52,632 bases of DNA from Elusimicrobiota bacterium (GCA_016212795.1 JACRDT010000039.1:1-52632); one strand, 5' to 3'; positions 24,201 to 32,808 are shown, counted from the stretch's first letter. Made by a program: numbers and translations. Notes: a model not told the origin generated them from the letters alone.

Positions 24201-25720
24201 GGCCCGCCTCCGAGTCTGAGCATCGCAGGCCCGGAGGCCAACCCCACCCGGTGCCGGAAGGCGCGACGCAGCGGGTCGATCACGACGCACCGGGGCCAGG
24301 CCGCCAGGCGCCGCGGCGTGACCACGCCGGGGTAGCCCGGGAACGCCAGGATCCGGCGGACCTCGGACGGGTCGCGCTCCAGCACGAAATGCGCCCGTTC
24401 CGGGAGATAGTAGTAGCGCAATTCGATGTACTGCAGGTCGCCCCAGTGCACGATGGGGTCGCGCCTATCCGAGCTGCGCCGGATATGGTCGCTCAAGGCG
24501 GCCATGCGCGAGTCCAAGACGATGTTGGAAGCGTAGTGCGCGCAAGCCCCGCCGGCCGCCGCGAAAGCCAGGGCCAACGGCGCGGCGCGGCCCGCGCCCG
24601 CCACGCCCCGCCAGCCCCCTCCGCCGAGAGGAGGACGTCCGGCGCCTTCGGGGACGGCGGTCCCTTGCCGCCAGCCGCGCTCGACCGCGAGGGCCAGGAG
24701 CGGGAAGAAGAAGACGGGGAAGGCGACCAGGTACCTGGGCTGGCAGATGGCCCGGTGGAGCGCCGTCTCGGCGACGGCGACAACCGCCAGAGGGATCGCG
24801 AGATTCAGCAGGCAGAAGCGCGCGGCCGCGGCCTCGTCGCGCGTCGCCTCGCGCCTCATCCGCCAGAACCCGGCGGCGACCACCAGCAGCAGGACCCAGC
24901 CGAGGACCCGGACCCACCCCGGGAAAGCCAGCCCGAGGTAGCCGGCGTCGACCAGGAAGGTCCCGAAGGCCTGGGCGATCAAGCCGGGGGACAGCCGCTC
25001 CGTCAGGACCCACGCCGACTGCGTGATGCGCTGCTGGGCCAGGAGCGTGGGCACCCACGGCAGAAACGAGAGCCCCACGACCGCGTGCAGGGCGAGCCAG
25101 GGCTTGAGCGCGCGTTCCCGGAACCGGCGCTCCAGGAGCAGGCTCAGGCCCAGGGAGAAAACGAGCAAGTGGTAATAGTAGTGCGTGTAGACCCCGGCCA
25201 CGGCCAGGGCGGCGTAGAGCGCGGCGGCACGGCCCGACCACGAGCCGCGCAGGCGCCAGGCCAGGCCGATCTGGCCGACGGCCAGCAGCAGGAACAGGGA
25301 GTAGTGCCGGCCGGTCTGGGCCGCGTGGATCCAAAACGACGAGCACGCGGCCAGGAACAGGATCAGCGGCGCGCGACCAGGCATGAGGCTGCGGAACAAA
25401 GGCCAGCACAGGCACAGGGCCCCGATGCCGCAGAGGGCGGAGAAGGCCCGCAGGCCCACGAGGGCGTCGGACCAGAGCGGGAGCCAGAGGCGCAGCAGGA
25501 AGGAATGGAGCGGCGGGCTGTTGTCCACCGCGCCCAGCATGGCCATGGCGCCGGCCTGCGCCCGGGCGACCACGAGGGTGGTGGCCTCGTCCGACCACAG
25601 GGACTGGCGGGTGAGCCACGCCAGGCGCAGCGCGGCGCCCAGCAGCAGGATGGCGGCGGCCACGGGGTTGCGGCGCACCCAATCCCTGCAGACGGCGTAG
25701 GTCTTCGGCAATATTGGCAA
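24197..25720 (-). CDS. GT39/GT83-family membrane glycosyltransferase
   Basis: 507-aa polytopic membrane protein with 10-12 hydrophobic segments. The first outer loop carries the acidic motif LWSDEATT, the catalytic Asp-Glu type found in ArnT/PMT-like transferases that use polyprenyl-phosphate sugars. A Gly-rich stretch (GAGRPPLGGGGWRGVAGAG, about 362-380) precedes the last hydrophobic segments and a soluble C-terminal tail of about 110 residues. Acceptor (lipid A, protein or glycolipid) cannot be told from sequence. The start at 25720 is TTG; a GTG 14 codons later is an alternative. A possible -10 (TATATC) lies about 12 nt upstream. Operon with the TPR gene downstream. Confidence 0.82.
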   Translation of the reverse strand: MPILPKTYAVCRDWVRRNPVAAAILLLGAALRLAWLTRQSLWSDEATTLVVARAQAGAMAMLGAVDNSPPLHSFLLRLWLPLWSDALVGLRAFSALCGIGALCLCWPLFRSLMPGRAPLILFLAACSSFWIHAAQTGRHYSLFLLLAVGQIGLAWRLRGSWSGRAAALYAALAVAGVYTHYYYHLLVFSLGLSLLLERRFRERALKPWLALHAVVGLSFLPWVPTLLAQQRITQSAWVLTERLSPGLIAQAFGTFLVDAGYLGLAFPGWVRVLGWVLLLVVAAGFWRMRREATRDEAAAARFCLLNLAIPLAVVAVAETALHRAICQPRYLVAFPVFFFPLLALAVERGWRQGTAVPEGAGRPPLGGGGWRGVAGAGRAAPLALAFAAAGGACAHYASNIVLDSRMAALSDHIRRSSDRRDPIVHWGDLQYIELRYYYLPERAHFVLERDPSEVRRILAFPGYPGVVTPRRLAAWPRCVVIDPLRRAFRHRVGLASGPAMLRLGGGP

Positions 25721-25893
25721 TGTGGTCCGCTTGATATAACCTGCGATTCGGGCGTTCGCCCCATATTATACGCATAACGCCGAACCCTGGTCTCTCTCGC
25801 GCAAGCCCCTTGCGTGGCGTGATGACTACTCGCGCCTCGCGGGTCGGCGCGGAATCCGCGTTTTCGCGTACCAAGTGGGTTTTGAAATGGCTT

Positions 25894-26610
25894 CTACGGA
25901 CAAGCGGTCGAACTCAAGTACGCCCCGAGGCAGGCCCTCACGCCGCCGTCGTGCCCCCTGGCGTCCTGGTCCTCGACCGAGCACGTCGCATGCGGCTTGA
26001 AGTACCTCAGGTAGGCGTCCCGGCGAGTCCTCGTGTAGAACCCCACGCAGTCCGTCCCCTGCTCCACCCGTCTCTGGACCATCTTGGACATGGAGTCCTT
26101 GAAGTGGAAGTTGTCGAGCAGCACCACCCTGTCCGGCCGGGGCAGAAGGGGCAAGGTCAGCATCAGGCCGATGTAGCCGCTGCTGTGCGAGGCGAGGATC
26201 AGCCGTCCGGACTTCTTGCCGGCCTGCCGCTCGACGGCCTCGACATGGGCCTTGGACACGCCCAGGCAGCTCGACCCCGCGACGAGGACGACGACGCGGC
26301 TCGATTCGGCGAGCGCGCCGAGCCGCATCCCGACGAAGGCGTCGCGCGCCGCGCCGACCCGGTCGTCGGGCTCGACTCTCGCGCCGTACCGCTGGTGTCG
26401 GCCGCGCAAGTAGACCAGGAGCGGCGGGCTCTCCGAATCCCGGGCCGACGCCGGGACGTAGAAGCACCCCACGGCAGGCAGCGGACGGCAGTCGGAGGCC
26501 CTCCCGACCGGGTTCAGGGCCGTCTCGGCGGGCGCCTCCTGGGCGGACGCATAGGGACACGACGAGAGCCCGAGCGCGGCGGCGGCCGGGAGGAGAAGGC
26601 CTCGGGTCAT
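25894..26610 (-). CDS. Secreted alpha/beta-hydrolase-like protein
   Basis: 238 aa, function unknown. Signal peptide MTRGLLLPAAAALGLSSC with a lipobox-like LSSC. The core shows an alpha/beta-hydrolase layout: PPLLVYLRG strand, SRVVVLVAG strand, and ILASHSSGYIGL resembling the nucleophile elbow (S-H-S-S-G instead of G-x-S-x-G). GHDGGVRACL near the C-terminus could supply the His. Several cysteines (CRPLPAVGC, SSC, TDC, ATC, RAC, ACP) suggest disulfides in the periplasm. I chose ATG 26610 (GGAG 8 nt upstream) over an upstream ATG at 26664. The neighbouring small gene upstream is on the same strand, 81 bp away. Confidence 0.68.
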   Translation of the reverse strand: MTRGLLLPAAAALGLSSCPYASAQEAPAETALNPVGRASDCRPLPAVGCFYVPASARDSESPPLLVYLRGRHQRYGARVEPDDRVGAARDAFVGMRLGALAESSRVVVLVAGSSCLGVSKAHVEAVERQAGKKSGRLILASHSSGYIGLMLTLPLLPRPDRVVLLDNFHFKDSMSKMVQRRVEQGTDCVGFYTRTRRDAYLRYFKPHATCSVEDQDARGHDGGVRACLGAYLSSTACP

Positions 26611-26691
26611 GGATCGCGCTCCAGAGACGAATCCTCCGGGATCGACCGACTCTCTCGCCATCATGACGTCGCTGTCAGGAGATGAAAGGAC

Positions 26692-26955
26692 TCAGCGCCG
26701 GCCGAGCTCCTTGAGCACCGCCTCCAGGTAGGCCCGGATCACCGCCTCCGGGTGTTCCTGGGGGATGAGCCCTGCCAGCGGCCCCTTCTGCGCAAGGGCC
26801 AGCCTGATCGCCTCCTTGAGGCCGTCCTTGTCCCAGGGGGAGCCCGGATAATCCAGCACGTCCAGCACGCGTTCCACTTCCGCCGCGGGCTGCTTGGAGA
26901 ACTGTATCGGATAGATGAGAGCGCGGATATTCCCCTTCCACTCGTCATCGTTCAT
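26692..26955 (-). CDS. Small conserved-looking cytoplasmic protein
   Basis: 87 aa, not recognised. It is soluble, slightly acidic and predominantly helical (MNDDEWKGNIRALIYPIQFSK ... VERVLDVLDYP ... LKEAIRLALAQKG ... AVIRAYLEAVLKELGRR). A strong Shine-Dalgarno site (GGAGG, GGGGAAG) precedes ATG 26955, and the codon usage matches its neighbours, so it is a real gene. Size and helical content are like those of small immunity or antitoxin-type proteins, but no toxin gene is adjacent and I do not assign that role. Confidence 0.6.
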   Translation of the reverse strand: MNDDEWKGNIRALIYPIQFSKQPAAEVERVLDVLDYPGSPWDKDGLKEAIRLALAQKGPLAGLIPQEHPEAVIRAYLEAVLKELGRR

Positions 26956-26983
26956 GCTCTTCCCCTCCTCCCCCGGACGAAAC

Positions 26984-27008
26984 GTCTCCCCCAGCCGGCG
27001 ACTTCAGC
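26984..27008 (+). repeat. 25-nt motif, copy 1
   Basis: Core (G/A)CGACTTCAGC preceded by GTCTCC(C/T)CC; other copies at 27169-27193 and 29368-29392, each differing at only a few positions. Copies 1 and 3 sit at equivalent places beside the two copies of the hlyD 3' end. Confidence 0.65.
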
Positions 27009-27078
27009 GCGGCGCAGCCCCGGCAGCGGCCCGGAGCGAGGCCGGCTCGCGGTCCCCTCGGTCCCTGAAGGCGGCCAG

Positions 27079-27164
27079 GTCACGGGGCGCGTCCCGGCCC
27101 GGGGCGGGGCAGGATCCTGACCTGCGCGCCCAGGCCCCGCTTGAGCTTCTCCGACGGCGCGAGC
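27079..27164 (-). pseudogene. Duplicated 3' fragment of the hlyD-like gene
   Basis: These 86 bp are identical to 29440-29525, the last 28 codons and stop of the hlyD-like gene in the same orientation. The fragment has no start or upstream coding part and is a duplication remnant. With the genuine copy it brackets the WD40 gene. Confidence 0.85.
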
Positions 27165-27168
27165 AATG

Positions 27169-27193
27169 GTCTCCTCCAGCAGACGACTTCAGC
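27169..27193 (+). repeat. 25-nt motif, copy 2
   Basis: Same motif as 26984-27008 and 29368-29392. It lies 5 nt past the end of the duplicated hlyD fragment. Confidence 0.6.
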
Positions 27194-27268
27194 CCCCTCC
27201 GGCTAAACGGCCGTCCCTCGAGGACGCCGGACCCCCGGCCGATCGGATTCACGCCGGGACTCTTGTCA

Positions 27269-27277
27269 TGGTATTAT
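27269..27277 (+). promoter_or_regulatory. Extended -10 (TGG-TATTAT) of the WD40 gene
   Basis: TGG-TATTAT ends 5 nt before ATG 27283. The same TGG-TATNNT form precedes the genes at 33515 and 37417. Confidence 0.5.
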
Positions 27278-27282
27278 AGCGT

Positions 27283-29313
27283 ATGGGCCGCCAGGACCGG
27301 CGCGGGCCGGGGATGGAGCAATCGATGATCTCCGCTCATGGTTCCTGCAGGCTTGCGGGCCGCGCTCCCGGCCCCGCGTCGAGGCCTTCCGCGCTCGTCT
27401 TCGCGGCCGCCGCGCTCTCCCTGGCCCTCCCGGCCCTGGGAGCCGAAGCCAGGGTGGACGCCTTCGGCGACCCTCTCCCCGAGCGCGCCGTGGCCAGGCT
27501 CGGCAGCCTCCGCGGCCACCTCGGCAACTTCAACACGAGCCTCACCCCGGACGGGAAGTCGCTCGTGCTCTTGAGGGAGAAGAGCACCATCGAGTTCCTC
27601 GACCCCGAGACCTGGAAGACGCAGCGCTCCCTGGAGGGCGGCGGAGAGCTCAGCGAGATAGCCTTCTCACCCGACGGCAAGCGCTTCGCCACCGGCGCGT
27701 CCCGCTACGCCTTGCTGACCCTCTGGGACATGAAGACCGGCAAGGCCCTCCGGCAGGTCAAAGCGGGGGAGCTCTGGGTCGGCGCCATCGCCTTCTCCTC
27801 AGACTCGAGCCTCCTGGCCACCGCGAGCTACGAGCACGCCATCCGGCTCTGGGACGCCCGGACCCTCACGGAAATCGGCCGGTTCGAGGGGCACAAGACC
27901 TGGGTGGACTCCCTGGCCTTCTCGCGCGACGGCAAGCTCCTGGCCTCTGGGAGCAGGGATGGGAGCGCCCGGCTCTGGGACGTGAGCACGAAGCTGGAGC
28001 GCTGGAAGATCCAGGCCTACGATAACCCCTACTCGGAATTCGCCGGGCACCATTCCGACCCGTTCGAACACGTCAAGGAGGTGGCGTTCTCGCCGGACGG
28101 CCGCATTCTGGCCTTGACGGGAGCTCACGACACGGTGCGGCTCTGGGAAGTCGGGACCGCGCATGGCGTGCGCAAGCTCAAGGGCGGATCCATCGGCCGC
28201 GACATCGAGCATGTCTCCTGGAGCCCTGACGGCAAGAGGATCTTCGGCGTGGACGAGGGAGGAGAGGCCTTCCTCTGGGACGTCGCGAGCGCCAGATCGA
28301 CCAGGCCCATCCCTGAGACCGACAAGCTGAACCTCGGGTTCTTCGACCGCTCGGGCAAGCGCCTGCTGACCTACGGCCGGGATCAGCGGCTCCGCTGGCG
28401 CGACGCTCAGAGCGGCAAGGAGCTCGGCGCAAGACCCGGGCACGTCATCTACGGCATGGCGGTCTCCCCTGACAGCCGCCTGGTCGCGACCTGCGGGGGG
28501 GACGCCAAGGTGCGGCTCTGGGACGCTGGCACGGGCCGCCAGCTCCGGGTCCTGGAGGGGCAGCGGGAATCGGGCTGGGAGGTCGCGTTCTCGCCGGATG
28601 GCCAAGTCCTGGCATCGACAGCCTTCGACTCGACCTTGCGCGTCTGGAGTCTCGACACCGGCCGCGAAATCTATCGGCTCGACATGGCCGGGCAACGGCA
28701 CTCGAACGGCACACTGGCCTTCTCCCCTGACGGGGCGCGGCTGGCGACCGGAGACAGCGAAAAGGGCATGGTGGCCCTGCGCAACGCCCGCACGGGCAAG
28801 CTCCTCAAGGAGTTCCATCTGGGGCACGAGCCCAGGCACGCGGCCTTCTCCCCGGATGGACGCTGGCTCGCGGCCGGGGGTTGGAGAGGCGTGGTCCGGG
28901 CCTGGGACCTCAAGGACGCCGGCAGGATGCGGGAGCTCATCGAGGCCACAGACCTCTCGGACGTGAGCAAGATCGCATTTTCACAGGACGGCTCGCTTTT
29001 CCAGGTCTGGTCAGCCTACTCGCGCCTCCGTCGCTGGAAAGTCCCGTCATGGGAACCGGCGGGAGACGTCAACCTCGGCGACAAGCCCCACTTGCGCTCG
29101 GTAGCCTTCGCGCCGGGAGGCCGGGCCCTGGCCGTGGCCAGGGACGACCAGACCATCAGGATCATCGGAGAGGACGGCCAGGAGAAGGCCTCCTGGAAGG
29201 CCCACGAGGACCTGATCGTCGAGCTCCTCTTCTCCCGCGACGGCCGGCTCTTGGTCTCCGGGAGCCAGGACGGGACCGCCCTGGTCTGGCGCGTTCCGCC
29301 CGGCTTCCGGTAG
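27283..29313 (+). CDS. Secreted WD40 protein, two seven-bladed propellers
   Basis: 676 aa. The N-terminal hydrophobic stretch ALVFAAAALSLALPALGAEA is a probable signal peptide. I count 14 WD40-type repeats (e.g. IAFSPDGKRFATGASRYALLTLWD, VAFSPDGQVLASTAFDSTLRVWS, LLFSRDGRLLVSGSQDGTALVWR), enough for two seven-bladed beta-propellers covering almost all of the mature protein. There is no kinase, caspase or NACHT domain, so it is probably a binding scaffold outside the cytoplasm. ATG 27283 fits the -10 box 5 nt upstream; ATG 27325 (GGAG 6 nt upstream, 662 aa) gives a more normal signal peptide and may be the true start. The gene lies between 86-bp direct repeats. Confidence 0.82.
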   Translation: MGRQDRRGPGMEQSMISAHGSCRLAGRAPGPASRPSALVFAAAALSLALPALGAEARVDAFGDPLPERAVARLGSLRGHLGNFNTSLTPDGKSLVLLREKSTIEFLDPETWKTQRSLEGGGELSEIAFSPDGKRFATGASRYALLTLWDMKTGKALRQVKAGELWVGAIAFSSDSSLLATASYEHAIRLWDARTLTEIGRFEGHKTWVDSLAFSRDGKLLASGSRDGSARLWDVSTKLERWKIQAYDNPYSEFAGHHSDPFEHVKEVAFSPDGRILALTGAHDTVRLWEVGTAHGVRKLKGGSIGRDIEHVSWSPDGKRIFGVDEGGEAFLWDVASARSTRPIPETDKLNLGFFDRSGKRLLTYGRDQRLRWRDAQSGKELGARPGHVIYGMAVSPDSRLVATCGGDAKVRLWDAGTGRQLRVLEGQRESGWEVAFSPDGQVLASTAFDSTLRVWSLDTGREIYRLDMAGQRHSNGTLAFSPDGARLATGDSEKGMVALRNARTGKLLKEFHLGHEPRHAAFSPDGRWLAAGGWRGVVRAWDLKDAGRMRELIEATDLSDVSKIAFSQDGSLFQVWSAYSRLRRWKVPSWEPAGDVNLGDKPHLRSVAFAPGGRALAVARDDQTIRIIGEDGQEKASWKAHEDLIVELLFSRDGRLLVSGSQDGTALVWRVPPGFR

Positions 29314-29367
29314 GCCGCCGGCCCCAGCGGACATGACCGCAAGACCTATAATCCTCCTAGGGTCAAG

Positions 29368-29392
29368 GTCTCCTCCCGCCGACGACTTCAGC
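29368..29392 (+). repeat. 25-nt motif, copy 3
   Basis: Third copy of the motif at 26984 and 27169, located in the gap between the WD40 gene and the convergent hlyD-like gene. A TATAAT at 29347-29352 lies just before it but serves no gene I can see. Confidence 0.6.
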
Positions 29393-29439
29393 GCGGCCCG
29401 GCCCCGACGCCTGACTCTCGGTCCCCGCGGTCGACCAGG

Positions 29440-29525
29440 GTCACGGGGCGCGTCCCGGCCCGGGGCGGGGCAGGATCCTGACCTGCGCGCCCAGGCCCCG
29501 CTTGAGCTTCTCCGACGGCGCGAGC
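29440..29525. repeat. 86-bp direct repeat, genuine hlyD 3' end
   Basis: Identical to 27079-27164. It includes the stop codon of the hlyD-like gene. The pair is 2361 bp apart and encloses the WD40 gene. Confidence 0.85.
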
Positions 29526-30313
29526 TCGACTTCGACCTCGAGCACCTTGGCGTCCATGCGCTCGGCGGGGTTGTCGGAGGCGATGGTCTTGCGGCCGAGC
29601 ATGCGGCCGACCTTGACGACCTTGCCCGGGAAGGACTCGCCCGGGTAGGCGTCGGGGATGACGACGGCCGCCAGGCCCTCGGCGACGCGCGAGACGTCGA
29701 GCTCGTCGACCTCGGCGGTCACCCTGAGGGTCCGGTCGTCGCCGATGACGAACAGGGGCGAGACCGCCAAGGGATTGGCGGTCTCCCCCGCCTCGAGGTA
29801 GGTCTTGAGGATGCGGCCGGCGAAGGGCGCCCGCACGACCCGCTCCTCGAGCGCCGCCTTGGCCCTCTCGACGCGCGCCAGGGCCAGGCGGTGCCCGGCG
29901 TCGGCGTCGTCGAGCTCCTGGGCCGACGCGACGCCCTTGGCGGCCAGGGGCTTGAGCCTCCTGAAGGCCGCCTCGGTCTTGAAGAGCTCGGCCTCGGCCT
30001 CCCGCAGGGCCGCCCGCTCGATGCCGTCGTCCGTGAGCACCACGGCCGAACCCTCCTGCGCCCATTCCCCCTCCTTCTTGGCGTAGCGCACCACGCGGCC
30101 GGGAGACTTGGCGCGCACCGAGGCCTCCTTGCGGCACTCGATGCGGCCGGTCGCGGCGATCATGGGCCGGCCGCCGTCCTGGGACTGGTCCCCCTGGGCC
30201 CTCGGCCCGGGGGGCGGGGCGGGCTTGTCCCGGCCGCACCAGACCATGGCCGAAGCCAAAACGCTCGCGGCCGCCGCGACCGCGAGCAGACGCCGTTTCG
30301 CATTGAGATTCAT
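29441..30313 (-). CDS. HlyD/DevB-type membrane-fusion protein of an ABC exporter
   Basis: 290-aa periplasmic adaptor. An N-terminal anchor or signal (RRLLAVAAAASVLASAMVW) is followed by the split lipoyl/barrel-sandwich region (ATGRIECRKEASVRAKSPGRVVR ... VVRAPFAGRILKTYLEAGETA), a short helical hairpin between them (about 85-145), and a beta-barrel domain. It links the inner-membrane ABC pump to the outside or to an outer-membrane channel, though no TolC-like gene is here. Last gene of the tetR-ftsX-ABC-hlyD operon, 16 bp after the ATPase gene. Its last 28 codons are duplicated at 27079-27164. Confidence 0.87.
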   Translation of the reverse strand: MNLNAKRRLLAVAAAASVLASAMVWCGRDKPAPPPGPRAQGDQSQDGGRPMIAATGRIECRKEASVRAKSPGRVVRYAKKEGEWAQEGSAVVLTDDGIERAALREAEAELFKTEAAFRRLKPLAAKGVASAQELDDADAGHRLALARVERAKAALEERVVRAPFAGRILKTYLEAGETANPLAVSPLFVIGDDRTLRVTAEVDELDVSRVAEGLAAVVIPDAYPGESFPGKVVKVGRMLGRKTIASDNPAERMDAKVLEVEVELAPSEKLKRGLGAQVRILPRPGPGRAP

Positions 30314-30329
30314 TCTCGCCCCCCAGCTA

Positions 30330-31013
30330 TCAGCCGGAACCGCTCCCCTTCAACCGCCCGTCGTCCATGTGGAGCACCCGGTCCATGAACTGGGCGACGC
30401 GGCTGTCATGCGTGACCACCACCACCGCGGCCCGGGACTCGCGGGCTCGCTGCGCGAGCAGCTCCATCACCGCCTTGCCGTTCTGCGCGTCAAGGGCGCC
30501 GGTCGGCTCGTCGGCCAGGATGAACTGCGGCCCGCCGGCCAGGGCGCGGGCGATGGAGACGCGCTGCTTCTCGCCGCCGCTCATGTCCGCCGGCACGAAG
30601 TCGGCGCGGCGGGACAGCCCCACCGCGTCGAGCGCCTTGAGCGCCTCCTCCGCGACGGCGGAGCCCTCGAAGCCCCTCAGCCGCAGCCCCACCTCGACGT
30701 TCTGCCTCGCCGTCAGGGCCGAAAAGAGGTTGAAGGCCTGGAAGACGAACCCGATCTTGCGCCGCCTCAGGCACGAGAGGTCCCGGGGCGAGAGGTCGGC
30801 GAGGGAGCGCCCCTCGACCACGATCTCCCCGCGCGTCGGGGAGAGCATCGCGCCCAGCATGCTCAGGAGCGTGGTCTTGCCCGACCCCGAGGGCCCCATG
30901 ACGGCCACGAACTCGCCATCCTCCACGGCGAAATCCGCCCCGCGCACGGCCTCGACGCGCACGACCCCGTTCTCGTAGATCTTCCAGGCCCCTCGCGCCT
31001 CCAGGATCTTCAT
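30330..31013 (-). CDS. ABC transporter ATPase (MacB/DevA/LolD class)
   Basis: 227-aa nucleotide-binding subunit. Motifs: Walker A GPSGSGKT (40-47), Q-loop FVFQAFNLFSAL, signature MSGGEKQR, Walker B ILADEPTGALD and H-loop VVVTHD. It belongs to the class that pairs with FtsX-type permeases and moves lipoproteins, glycolipids, peptides or drugs from the inner membrane or periplasm. ATG 31013 overlaps the permease stop (ATGA). Together with the HlyD-like protein it resembles DevBCA-type systems. Substrate unknown. Confidence 0.93.
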   Translation of the reverse strand: MKILEARGAWKIYENGVVRVEAVRGADFAVEDGEFVAVMGPSGSGKTTLLSMLGAMLSPTRGEIVVEGRSLADLSPRDLSCLRRRKIGFVFQAFNLFSALTARQNVEVGLRLRGFEGSAVAEEALKALDAVGLSRRADFVPADMSGGEKQRVSIARALAGGPQFILADEPTGALDAQNGKAVMELLAQRARESRAAVVVVTHDSRVAQFMDRVLHMDDGRLKGSGSG

Positions 31014-32194
31014 GCGCGAAACACCATCGCGGGATCGAGCGAGAGGGCCTTGCGCACGCTGACCACCGAGGCGGACAGGCACATCACGACCGCGACGACG
31101 AAGACCCCGGCGTAGAGCCAGGCCGGGATGGCGATGAGGAGCCCCAGCCGGTCCAGGGCGCGCGCGGCCCAGGCCGCGCCCACGACGCCCAGGGCGTACC
31201 CCAGGAACGCGCTCGAGGCGGCCTGCGTCCAGAGGATGGTCCGGATCTCGGCGTCCGTGGCGCCCAGGGCCTTGAGCGTGGCGTACTCCCTGAGGTGCTC
31301 CATGGTCGCCGCGTAGATGGTCTGCCCGACGATGGCCAGCCCCACGACGAACGCCAGGAACGTCATCATGAGGAACCCGAACCCCATCCCCGTCTGGATG
31401 GTCCAGTAGAGCTTGGTGCGGCGGCTGTAGTCGCGCTTCGTGAGCACGTCCACGTTGGGCAGGCGCTCGGCGAGCCGGTCCCGGAGCTCCGAAGCCGAGA
31501 CCCCGGGCCGCGCGCGCGCCAGCACGAACACCGTGTTGCTCTCGCCGAGGTCGATGTAGGAGATGAGCCGCTTGGCCGTGTCGTAGGAGGTGAAGATGTA
31601 GGGCGCGGTCGTCAGCGAGCGGATGCCGCGGGTCATGCCCGTCACGCGCACCTCGTGGCCCATGACCTCGGTCTTGTCCCCGAAGCCGAGCTTGAGCTTG
31701 CGGCTCCCGGACTCGTCGAGGATGATGTGGTCGCCCCCGAGCGCGCTCATCACGTCGCCCGCGACGAACCCGGAGGGCTCTCCCCAGCCCCCGTCCCGTG
31801 ACGGGTGGTAGCCGATGATCTCGACCTGCTCGGTCCCCCCGCCGGGCAGGCGCAGGAAGGCCCAGCCGAAGATGAGGGTCTTGGCCTCGGCCACCCCGGG
31901 CGTGGAGCGCACCTTGTTGAGGTAGCGTTCCGGGAAGGGCCGCGACCAGTCGAAGTTGGGGGAGTTGCGGCTCACCACCCAGACGTCGGCGGTGGTCCGG
32001 TCGATCATGCCGGAGGCGGCGCCCATGAACCCCAGGTACATCCCCCCCTGAAGGAAGATGAGGATGATCGCGACCACGATCCCGGCCAGCGTGATGAGGA
32101 ACCGCACCTTGTCGTGCAGGAGGTTGCGCACGGCCACCTCGGCCATGCCGAGGTGGACCGTGCCCGCGACGCCTGCGGCGCAGGCCGGGATCAC
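31010..32194 (-). CDS. FtsX/DevC-type ABC transporter permease
   Basis: 394-aa inner-membrane permease. One membrane segment (about 33-52, FLITLAGIVVAIILIFLQGG) is followed by a periplasmic MacB-like domain of about 200 residues and three C-terminal membrane segments with the FtsX signature (EYATLKALGATDAEIRTILWTQAASSAFLGYALG). I chose GTG 32194, which overlaps the tetR stop in GTGA and has GGAG 5 nt upstream; ATG 32146 would drop 16 residues and has no Shine-Dalgarno site. It works with the ATPase encoded next. Confidence 0.9.
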   Translation of the reverse strand: MIPACAAGVAGTVHLGMAEVAVRNLLHDKVRFLITLAGIVVAIILIFLQGGMYLGFMGAASGMIDRTTADVWVVSRNSPNFDWSRPFPERYLNKVRSTPGVAEAKTLIFGWAFLRLPGGGTEQVEIIGYHPSRDGGWGEPSGFVAGDVMSALGGDHIILDESGSRKLKLGFGDKTEVMGHEVRVTGMTRGIRSLTTAPYIFTSYDTAKRLISYIDLGESNTVFVLARARPGVSASELRDRLAERLPNVDVLTKRDYSRRTKLYWTIQTGMGFGFLMMTFLAFVVGLAIVGQTIYAATMEHLREYATLKALGATDAEIRTILWTQAASSAFLGYALGVVGAAWAARALDRLGLLIAIPAWLYAGVFVVAVVMCLSASVVSVRKALSLDPAMVFRA

Positions 32195-32808
32195 GCCAGC
32201 CAGCTCCGCGCCTTGACGCCCGACTCGATGAACTCGATCCATTGGTCGACGATGCGTTCGATGGCCGGGGGACGCTCCGGGATGATGTGGCGCAGGACCA
32301 CGTGGATGAGCACGCCGGAGAAGACCATGTTCAGGAACTCCGGGTCCACGTCCCGCCGCACGAACCCGATCTTCTGGAACCGGGTGACGGACTCGCGCCA
32401 GTGCTGGAAGCACGACTCGAGCATGTCGTAGCAGCGCTTCTCATAGTCCGGGTCGATGGCGGTCGCCTCGCGGAACACGATCTTGGCGAGGTCCTTGTTC
32501 TCCTGGTAGAACCTCAGCCAGTCCAGGAGCGACTCCCGGATGGCCTGCCGGACCTTGAGCGGGTTGGCGTAGGACCGGGCGGTCTCGGTCGCGACCCGTT
32601 CCTTAAAAAGCTCGATGTAGCGGTCCATCACCGCGTGGAAGGCGTCCAGCTTCGAGCTGAAATAGAGGTAGAACGTCCCACGCGCGACGCCCGCGGCCTC
32701 GATGATGTCCGCGATGGACGCGCTCCTGTAGCCCTTGGCGGCGAACACCTTGATGGCCGCATGGACCAGCTGGCCTCTTCGGACTTCCTTGTCGAGTATC
32801 CTTCTCAT
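32191..32808 (-). CDS. TetR-family repressor of the efflux operon
   Basis: 205-aa dimeric DNA-binding regulator. The N-terminal helix-turn-helix (about 24-60) reads GYRSASIADIIEAAGVARGTFYLYFSSKLDAFHAVM, the canonical TetR pattern. The helical C-terminal ligand/dimer domain is 140 residues long. It is the first gene of the operon with the FtsX permease, ATPase and HlyD adaptor. A perfect 14+14 bp inverted repeat covers its own -10 box, so autorepression and induction by an exported compound are the likely logic. The inducer is unknown. Confidence 0.93.
   Translation of the reverse strand: MRRILDKEVRRGQLVHAAIKVFAAKGYRSASIADIIEAAGVARGTFYLYFSSKLDAFHAVMDRYIELFKERVATETARSYANPLKVRQAIRESLLDWLRFYQENKDLAKIVFREATAIDPDYEKRCYDMLESCFQHWRESVTRFQKIGFVRRDVDPEFLNMVFSGVLIHVVLRHIIPERPPAIERIVDQWIEFIESGVKARSWLA

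Larger units (their letters stand above)
26956..27282. other. 327-bp gene-free stretch with repeat debris
   Basis: No gene. It holds two copies of a 25-nt motif (26984-27008 and 27169-27193) and, between them, an 86-bp exact copy of the 3' end of the hlyD-like gene located 2.36 kb to the right. The -10 box of the WD40 gene is at its right edge. Open frames here have no start signals and are shadows. Confidence 0.75.

Noticed and set aside
24251..25777. 508-codon plus-strand ORF opposite the glycosyltransferase
   Set aside because: Low-complexity Q/G/R/E composition, no start signal; shadow frame.
26692..26955. Immunity or antitoxin protein
   Set aside because: Size and charge would fit, but no toxin gene is adjacent and no family motif is recognised.
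29347..29352. TATAAT as promoter of a small RNA antisense to hlyD
   Set aside because: No -35, no conserved downstream structure and no terminator; kept only as a remark.
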